Below, piece by piece: positions 58,743 to 64,000 of a stretch of DNA of 64,000 nucleotides; position 1 is the stretch's first letter, and every line of letters begins with the position of its first letter. The notes beneath the pieces are model-generated. The model did no database searches. It saw only the letters and a program-made list of their open reading frames with translations, and was not told where the DNA came from. This DNA comes from Streptomyces hiroshimensis (lineage in GTDB: Bacteria; Actinomycetota; Actinomycetes; Streptomycetales; Streptomycetaceae). Location of the stretch: NCBI RefSeq assembly GCF_014650335.1, contig NZ_BMUT01000001.1:1187291-1251290 (forward strand). The letters are read 5' to 3'. The position numbers were made by a program, and so were the translations under genes.

Positions 58743-59585
58743 ATGTACCCCTCCGTCACGCCTCCCCGCCAGGTCAAGATCGGTGATGCTGCCGCCTTCG
58801 CCGGGACGACCCCGCGCGCCATTCGCCACTACCACCAGATCGGTCTGCTGCCGGAGCCCGAGCGGGGCGGGGACGGCCGCCGCCGCTACGGCTACGACGA
58901 CATGATCCGACTGCTGTGGATCCGCAAGATGGCGGACGCCGGCATCAGCCTGGACGACATGCGGACTGCCTTCGACGAAGCCCGGGACATCGAGGAGACC
59001 CTGGGACGGCTGGACGAGACCCTGGCCGCCAAGGAGGCCGACATCAAACGCCAGCGCGCCGCCGTCCAGCGCCTGCGGGCCGTGGGCAGCCCGCTGGGGC
59101 TGCTCTCCGAACCGGTGACGGACCGCCTCAGCAACCTGCCGCCGGGCGCGCTGCGCTCCTCCGACCTGGACGCCCTGCTGGTCACGGAACGGATCTTCGG
59201 CCCGCTGGGCGCCGCCATGCAGGCCGGCGTGTTCATCGTGCTGGCCGCCCACCCCGGCCTGCGGGCCGAACAGGACCGCCTCGACGCAGCCGAGGCCGCC
59301 CTCGACGACAGCGTCGATCCCCACGACCCGCGCGTCGAAGAACTCGCCGCACAGGAATACGCCCACCACAAAGCCCTGCAGCAGGCCATCGAGGAAGCCG
59401 GACTGGACACGGCCGACGAGGAGCTCTTCGAAACCTACGACGCCGGCCTGGAAGGGGCGGAGGACACGCAGATGGGCGCCCTCGAAGCAGTCACCAAGAT
59501 GCCCTACGACTACTCCCCGGCCCGGATGCGCTGCATCGAACTCACGGCGCACCTCCTCGGCCAGGACGCCTCCGCAGACAGCTGA
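58743..59585 (+). CDS. MerR family transcriptional regulator
   Basis: A 280-residue regulator. The MerR HTH (about 10-78) is VKIGDAAAFAGTTPRAIRHY then HQIGLLPEPERGGDGRRRYG and ASISLDDM-like helix 5. A coiled-coil dimer helix (about 80-120) precedes a longer, alpha-helical effector region with no Cys cluster, so a metal-sensor role is unlikely. ATG at 58743 begins the family-like N terminus; the ribosome site (AAAGG) is distant. The palindrome just upstream is the probable binding site, shared with the divergent thioredoxin-like gene. Confidence 0.9.
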   Translation: MYPSVTPPRQVKIGDAAAFAGTTPRAIRHYHQIGLLPEPERGGDGRRRYGYDDMIRLLWIRKMADAGISLDDMRTAFDEARDIEETLGRLDETLAAKEADIKRQRAAVQRLRAVGSPLGLLSEPVTDRLSNLPPGALRSSDLDALLVTERIFGPLGAAMQAGVFIVLAAHPGLRAEQDRLDAAEAALDDSVDPHDPRVEELAAQEYAHHKALQQAIEEAGLDTADEELFETYDAGLEGAEDTQMGALEAVTKMPYDYSPARMRCIELTAHLLGQDASADS

Positions 59586-59828
59586 TCGTCTGCGCCCGCC
59601 GCCAACTGCTCCGGCAGCCGGCCGGGCACTCGACTCATGGGAGACGCCTTAGGAGCTACCGGTGAGTCCGCGGGGCATCATAGGCGACGCCTGACGGATC
59701 GACATCGCCTCGACGGTCTGTCTGGGCGCGGTGGGGTCGGTGCGAGCGCTGAGGCAGGAACGGAGAACGAATCGGAAGTGCCCAGCTTGCAGTGAAGCCG
59801 TTCCTGAGCAGGACGGAAGCAGAGGAGG

Positions 59829-60053
59829 GTGGCCGCATCTGATGTCGGCGACCGCGTATGGCTCCGGATGAGGATGGTGAATCTGGGCTTCAAGGACAAT
59901 CTCAAAGCCGAACTGGCGCCGGCCAAGGATACGGAATCCGAGTTCGCGCGGCGGCACGGGGACAAGATCAAGCGGGACCTGGATGCCGCGGAGAAGCAAC
60001 GCAAGAACTCCCAAGGCGAAACCAAGGCGTGGAGAGACGAGCCGGAGGAGTGA
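59829..60053 (+). CDS. Small charged hypothetical protein
   Basis: A 74-residue frame rich in Lys, Glu and Asp (NLGFKDNLKAELAPAKDTES, KIKRDLDAAEKQRKNSQGET) that would be largely helical. GTG 59829 is too close to GAGGAG; an internal ATG at 59868 is another option. No family recognised. It lies between the MerR and thioredoxin-like genes, on the same strand. Confidence 0.4.
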   Translation: MAASDVGDRVWLRMRMVNLGFKDNLKAELAPAKDTESEFARRHGDKIKRDLDAAEKQRKNSQGETKAWRDEPEE

Positions 60054-60133
60054 CAGCTGCTCTCTGACCTGCCCGGACAGGCCTTAGGCGATGATGGTGC
60101 CCCGATATGTCGATCACGAGGTCAGGAGCTCCG

Positions 60134-60472
60134 ATGCCTAGGCGCGTTCATCAGCCACTGGAGGATGCGGAGGTCGACTTTGTTCTCAGGATGAGCGATG
60201 GCCCGGTCCTCGCCTACTTTTCCGGGACGTGGCCGAAGGCGATCGAGGCGTGCCGGGCGATGGATCTTGTCGTGGGTCGGATCGCCGAGGAGTACGCGAA
60301 CCTCCTGACGGCCATCAAGATTGACATCACCCGCTGTCCGGAGGCGACCAAGCGGTACGGCGTCACCGGGGCCCCGTCCGTCGTCCTCCTCAAAGAAGGT
60401 GCGGTGGCGGCACGCAGCGCGGGGCCGATGACCCACGCCGAGGTCCGGGACTTCCTGATCGCGCACTTGTGA
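60134..60472 (+). CDS. Thioredoxin-like protein without CxxC
   Basis: A 112-residue thioredoxin-fold protein. The strand-helix around the usual active site reads LAYFSGTWPKAIEACRAMD: the position of WCGPC is WPKAI, so both active-site Cys are lost; the only nearby Cys is C40. The cis-proline loop GVTGAPSVVLLKEGAVAARS and the final helix TTHAEVRDFL-like segment are normal. ATG at 60134 has AGGAG 5 nt upstream and is preferred over 60107. Second CxxC-less thioredoxin within 2 kb. Confidence 0.76.
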   Translation: MPRRVHQPLEDAEVDFVLRMSDGPVLAYFSGTWPKAIEACRAMDLVVGRIAEEYANLLTAIKIDITRCPEATKRYGVTGAPSVVLLKEGAVAARSAGPMTHAEVRDFLIAHL

Positions 60473-60796
60473 CCGGCCGCCCCGCCCTTCCCCGGCCGGG
60501 GAGGCGGCTCCCCGATATGAACGTCCTTGGCGGCTACAGACGGCTGGGGTTGCTCGTGTCCTCCGCCACCCCGCCAGGCGGAACGGGCGACAGTCGGGGA
60601 AGCGCTCCAGCACGGCGCGCCGTGTCTCAGGTATCCCACTGGGGGATGGCGGATGGGGGATGGGGGATGGGGAGCTGCGCAGCGGTTTGAGCCCGCGGGT
60701 ACCGAAAGGTGCGGCGGAGTGATCCACTCGCTGCTCTCGGGCCAGTCGGCTGGTTGGCAACAGAGGATCCTGGTGCGGATCGGCGCGGTGCCTCCC
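60473..60796. other. Gene-free stretch with short GGGGGATG repeats
   Basis: About 320 bp without a supported gene. At 60641-60672 a GGGGATG/GGATG motif repeats four times in a row. Nothing else noted. Confidence 0.35.
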
Positions 60797-60979
60797 TCAC
60801 GTGTCCCGGGCGCCGGCCGCCCTCGAAGGCGTCGATGAGGGCGCTGATGCGTCGGGGTTCTCGGCCCCATCGACCCAGGCGTCGTGTGCGGTGAAGACCG
60901 GCACGGTCTCCTTTTCGCCGTCGCAGATCACGAGGTACGGCCCGTACCGGTCGAGGAGCATGTCTGCAGCAACCGGCAC
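60797..60979 (-). CDS. Possible small gene or fragment
   Basis: A 60-codon frame, VPVAADMLLDRYGPYLVICD then GEKETVPVFTAHDAWVDGAE, with protein-like composition; the frame is open further upstream (RLTVDALEVLATA). No family recognised and no ribosome site. It could be the 3' remnant of a larger gene. Confidence 0.22.
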   Translation of the reverse strand: MPVAADMLLDRYGPYLVICDGEKETVPVFTAHDAWVDGAENPDASAPSSTPSRAAGARDT

Positions 60980-61080
60980 TGGCGCGGTGGCCAGGACCTC
61001 CAGGGCGTCGACGGTAAGCCGGGAGGTTCTCTCCCCCCGGCTGTCGGGCAGGGTCGGGCGGCTGCCCGAAGCCCGTCGGC

Positions 61081-61476
61081 TCAGGTGTTGAGCGTGTGCC
61101 CGGCCGTTGAGTCCACGTGGTCCGGGACCTCGTCGTGGCGATCGCCTACGGTCAGTGTCCCGGCGGGCTCGAACATGAGGATTGCGGCGCCGGACGGAGC
61201 GTACGGCTTGTGTTCCGTGCCTCGGGGGACGGTGAAGACCGCGCCCTGCGGGAGCAGGACCGTGCGCTCACCATCGGGCTCGCGCAAGGAGATGTGCAGC
61301 TCTCCGTCGAGCACCAGGAAGAACTCGTCGGTGTCGTCGTGGACGTGCCAGATGTGTTCGCCCTCGACCTTGGCGATGCGGACGTCGTAGTCGTTGACGC
61401 GCGTGACGATGCGGGGGCTCCACAGGGCATCGAAGGAGGCCAGAGCCTTGCCGAGAGGGATGGGTTCGTTGCTCAT
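61081..61476 (-). CDS. Cupin domain protein
   Basis: A 131-residue single-domain cupin. Metal ligands are plausible at EHIWHVHDDTDEFFLVLDGE (two His and a Glu) and PRGTEHKPYAPSG (His). It binds a metal and catalyses or senses an unknown small molecule. ATG start. Divergent from the AraC/GlxA-type regulator across about 50 bp, so it is likely regulated by it. Confidence 0.87.
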   Translation of the reverse strand: MSNEPIPLGKALASFDALWSPRIVTRVNDYDVRIAKVEGEHIWHVHDDTDEFFLVLDGELHISLREPDGERTVLLPQGAVFTVPRGTEHKPYAPSGAAILMFEPAGTLTVGDRHDEVPDHVDSTAGHTLNT

Positions 61477-61528
61477 GGGCTCATCCTGGACCGTTTCGCA
61501 CAGTCGGCGTGAGTGCTAGGAATTGCAC

Positions 61529-62521
61529 ATGGCGAAAGAATCCTCGCATGCAGTTCGAGCGGCGGGCGTACACCGGGTCGTCGTGATCGTGGACGAGAAC
61601 TCGAACCCCTTCGAGCTCGGCTGCGCGACCGAGGTGTTCGGTCTGCGCAGGCCGGAGATCGGTCGTGATCTCTACGACTTCAGGCTCTGCTCTCCCGAGC
61701 CCCGCACGTTGATGCGAGACGGGTTCTTCACGCTCACGGGAGTCGCCGGTCTGGAGGCGGCCGACGCGGCGGACACCTTGATCGTCCCCAACCGCCCGGA
61801 CGTCGAGGTGCCCCGCCGTCCCGCCGTGCTCGATGCCGTCCGACGGGCGCACGCACGCGGTACGCGCCTGGTCGGCTTCTGCAGCGGCGCCTTCACACTG
61901 GCCGAGGCCGGAGTCCTCGATGGCCGCCGGGCCGCCGCGCACTGGCAGTGGGCGGATTCCTTCCGGGCCCGCTTCCCCTCTGTCCACCTCGAATCAGACG
62001 TGCTGTTCGTGGACGACGGCGACATCCTCACCGCCGCAGGCAGCGCGGCCGCACTCGACCTCGGGCTGCACGTGGTCCGCCGTGACTACGGCGCGGAGGT
62101 CGCCAATTCCGTGAGCCGGCGGCTGGTCTTCGCCGCGCACCGGGACGGCGGGCAGCGGCAGTTCGTGGAGCGCCCCATTCCCGACCTGCCGGACGAGTCC
62201 CTGGCGCCTGTCCTGGCCTGGGCCCAAGAGCGATTGGACTCACCGCTCACGGTCTCTGACCTGGCGGCACGTGCAGCGGTCAGTCCGGCGACGCTGCATC
62301 GCCGCTTCCGGGCGCAGCTGGGAACGACACCGTTGGCGTGGCTCACGGGGGAACGACTCGCCCTGGCATGCCGGTTGATCGAGCGAGGTGAGTCCCGTTT
62401 CGAGGTGGTCGCACGGCGCAGCGGGATCGGCACCGCTGCCAATCTGCGCACGCTGATGCGCCGCGAGACCGGCATCTCTCCGTCGGCATACAAGGCCCGG
62501 TTCGGGCCACAGGCGAACTGA
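61529..62521 (+). CDS. GlxA-type AraC family transcriptional regulator
   Basis: A 330-residue regulator with an N-terminal DJ-1/PfpI-like domain (about 15-190: VVVIVDENSNPFELGCATEV, LVGFCSGAFTLAEAGVLDG, LTAAGSAAALDLGLHVVRRD) and a C-terminal double HTH (about 225-325: SDLAARAAVSPATLHRRFRA and FEVVARRSGIGTAANLRTLM). The FCSGAF elbow keeps the PfpI-type Cys. The group usually senses small nitrogenous or quaternary-ammonium compounds. ATG at 61529 is chosen; a TTG two codons upstream is possible. Divergent from the cupin gene. Confidence 0.9.
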   Translation: MAKESSHAVRAAGVHRVVVIVDENSNPFELGCATEVFGLRRPEIGRDLYDFRLCSPEPRTLMRDGFFTLTGVAGLEAADAADTLIVPNRPDVEVPRRPAVLDAVRRAHARGTRLVGFCSGAFTLAEAGVLDGRRAAAHWQWADSFRARFPSVHLESDVLFVDDGDILTAAGSAAALDLGLHVVRRDYGAEVANSVSRRLVFAAHRDGGQRQFVERPIPDLPDESLAPVLAWAQERLDSPLTVSDLAARAAVSPATLHRRFRAQLGTTPLAWLTGERLALACRLIERGESRFEVVARRSGIGTAANLRTLMRRETGISPSAYKARFGPQAN

Positions 62522-62788
62522 CGGCGGGGCATCGCCCTTCCACGCGGCACAGGAAAGCGGGCTGACAACCTTGCCGGGGGCCGGGCTTCGCCGGAGGTAT
62601 TACCGGCTGCCCGGACCCAAGGCCCTTGCTCGACGGGGCGGCGCCCTGCGCCGCGGGTGGCAGCGCGTGCGCCGCCTGGACGTCGTCGAACAGCTCCGCC
62701 CCCTGTTCCCGGGCCGTCGTGACCAGCTCCTTGGCGCTGGACTGGGCCAGGTGCTGTCCACCGACAAGGCGAGGCGCTGACTGAGGAA

Positions 62789-64000
62789 TCACCCGCCGAG
62801 GTAGCTTCGAGTGCGGGTGAGGGTGGAGCCGAGGCGGTCGAGAAGAGCGGCGAGCGCGTCGATGGCTTCCGGGCGGTTTGTGTCCTTGTACGTGTTCATG
62901 GCGTACTTGACCGTCAGCCGCCATCGCGCATCGGCGTCGAGGAAGTCCTTCCGCTCGGCGGGGGAGGGCGGGGTGGCAGTGCCCATCCGGGACTCGAGAG
63001 CTCGTGCTTCCGCCTCCAGGCGGCTTCCTTCACGGCGAAGCTCCCCCACTACGGCGGCGGCCTGTGCGACAACATCCCCCGTGGGTGCTCCCGGGAGCAG
63101 AGGGGCCGGCGTTGCGGAAGGCGGGGCCGGGGCTGGGGCCGGTGCGGTGGGTTGCGGTGCGGGAGCGGTGGGCGGGGTCGTGGTCTGGGGTGCGGGGGCG
63201 GCTTTCCCCAGCCGGCCGAGGATGTCGGCGATGTGGGCCTGCTGACGGGCGCGGGCGCGGGGGTCGGCGACGACTTCCGGGCGGCAGAGTTCCGTCAGTG
63301 CAGCCTGGTCCTCCTCCTGGAGGGCCGCGCGCTGTTCGGCTCGTAGCCGGGTGATCTCCTTCTCCTTCTCGCCGCGTTTGTCTGGAGAGGCATCGGCCGA
63401 CCGGGCTTGCAGGTCCTCGATGTCGAATCCGATTTCTTCCGATCGGCTGATGCGCACCGGTTCGAGCAGGGCGGATGTAATGACCCAGCCGACCGACGTC
63501 TCGGTGCCGAGGATCGGGTCGTCGCTCATGCGGACGGGCGCAGACGTCTCGGTCCAGTCGCCTTCCGTGATGCTTGGTTCGGAGACGGTCAGGCTGTCCT
63601 GAATGCCGTTGGTGAAGACGAGCCGGACCTGGACGGTGAGGTATCGCTGTTGCCTGTGTCGCTGAGCGCGGGCGATCTCGAGCCGTTTCCTCTCGGCCAG
63701 GGCCTCGCTGCGCTCCTGGAGCTCCTGATTGGCCAGCGCCTTCTCCACTCGTCCCGGAACACGCTTGGCCTCTTCTCTGGCCATCAAGTAGGAGTTGATC
63801 GCGCCGAGAATCATCGGGCCGAAGGTCTTGATCCCGCCGACCAGACGATTCGGAGGGCGGCCTGCGGGACGGGCCGGGCCCGGAGCGGGGGCCCGGCCGC
63901 TCTTCGCCGGGCCGCTCGGGACGGTCGTCGGTGCGGTCCCGGTCGCCGACGGCTTCGCTGCGGAACCCGGTGTGCCCCCTCCGCCCTCCTGGGGCGGTGG
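62789..64000 (-). CDS. Unidentified multidomain protein, 5' end outside the window
   Basis: At least 404 codons are open to the right edge. Visible parts in order: a Pro/Ala/Gly-rich stretch; a hydrophobic segment GGIKTFGPMILGAINSYLMA; a helical charged segment (EEAKRVPGRVEKALANQELQ then RSEALAERKRLEIARAQRHR); a beta-like region (VQVRLVFTNGIQDSLTVSEP); a coiled coil (KRGEKEKEITRLRAEQRAAL); a long Pro/Ala/Thr linker; and a final helical domain (RMGTATPPSPAERKDFLDAD, YLGG end). No catalytic motif seen. Family not recognised. Confidence 0.62.
   Translation of the reverse strand, partial: PPPQEGGGGTPGSAAKPSATGTAPTTVPSGPAKSGRAPAPGPARPAGRPPNRLVGGIKTFGPMILGAINSYLMAREEAKRVPGRVEKALANQELQERSEALAERKRLEIARAQRHRQQRYLTVQVRLVFTNGIQDSLTVSEPSITEGDWTETSAPVRMSDDPILGTETSVGWVITSALLEPVRISRSEEIGFDIEDLQARSADASPDKRGEKEKEITRLRAEQRAALQEEDQAALTELCRPEVVADPRARARQQAHIADILGRLGKAAPAPQTTTPPTAPAPQPTAPAPAPAPPSATPAPLLPGAPTGDVVAQAAAVVGELRREGSRLEAEARALESRMGTATPPSPAERKDFLDADARWRLTVKYAMNTYKDTNRPEAIDALAALLDRLGSTLTRTRSYLGG

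Noticed and set aside
59678..60025. Minus-strand open frame after the MerR gene
   Set aside because: Ser/Arg/Pro-rich, no ribosome site, antisense to the small charged frame.

Overview
The window is high-GC actinobacterial DNA. Codon usage, GTG/TTG and apparently leaderless starts, U-less hairpin terminators, DUF397 and DUF2797 proteins, a DesK-type two-component pair and an initiator tRNA ending C1/U72 all point to Streptomyces or a close relative. Everything here is read from the sequence without database searches, so family names rest on motif recognition.

Region 1 (1-26.3 kb) looks like ordinary chromosome: a Nudix fragment, an M20 peptidase, a geranylgeranyl-reductase-type flavoprotein, a NarL/DesK two-component system, a DUF2797 protein, a divergent MFS transporter/ROK regulator pair, a SHOCT protein with a MacB/FtsX-type ABC exporter, an anti-sigma-like ATPase, a cysteine-synthase-like PLP enzyme, an SRPBCC protein, a DeoR regulator, a polytopic membrane protein with a lipase motif, a beta-helix/AAA+ fusion, a MOSC protein and 6-phosphogluconate dehydrogenase.

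Region 2 (26.5-36.5 kb) is accessory. It holds a secreted CdtB-like nuclease fused to a ricin-type lectin, a three-gene oxidoreductase operon (gluconate-dehydrogenase-subunit-3-like, GMC oxidoreductase, acetoacetate-decarboxylase-like), a divergent HxlR/NmrA pair and a glutaminase laid out like the animal enzyme with ankyrin repeats. Three decayed genes lie among them: an alpha/beta hydrolase, a DeoR regulator and a cytochrome P450.

Region 3 (36.8-43.0 kb) is the most unusual part. A good promoter precedes two consecutive copies of a KASIII - acyl carrier protein - alpha/beta hydrolase module, followed by a GT1 glycosyltransferase. Both KASIII proteins are 337 residues with C114/H256/N286 at identical positions, so the module arose by duplication and both copies keep catalytic residues. 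Short tandem repeats sit at several junctions. I read this as an uncharacterised small biosynthetic locus for an acylated, possibly glycosylated product.

Region 4 (43-58.2 kb) is a mobile-element graveyard with live cargo. Remnants include IS5-family transposases, a tyrosine recombinase, a phage-portal-like gene and a nucleotide-sugar-dehydrogenase/MurC chimera, near an initiator tRNA-Met. One IS5-type element at 57.2-58.2 kb looks intact. Functional-looking genes between the remnants are a TetR regulator, a DHFR-like protein, a Nudix-DUF6624 fusion, a LysR regulator, a HIT protein, a GT2 glycosyltransferase, an APH-fold kinase and a secreted lipase.

Region 5 (58.2-64 kb) has two thioredoxin-fold proteins that lack the CxxC motif around a MerR regulator with a perfect operator-like palindrome, then a divergent cupin/GlxA-type AraC pair, and a truncated coiled-coil/proline-rich protein at the right edge.
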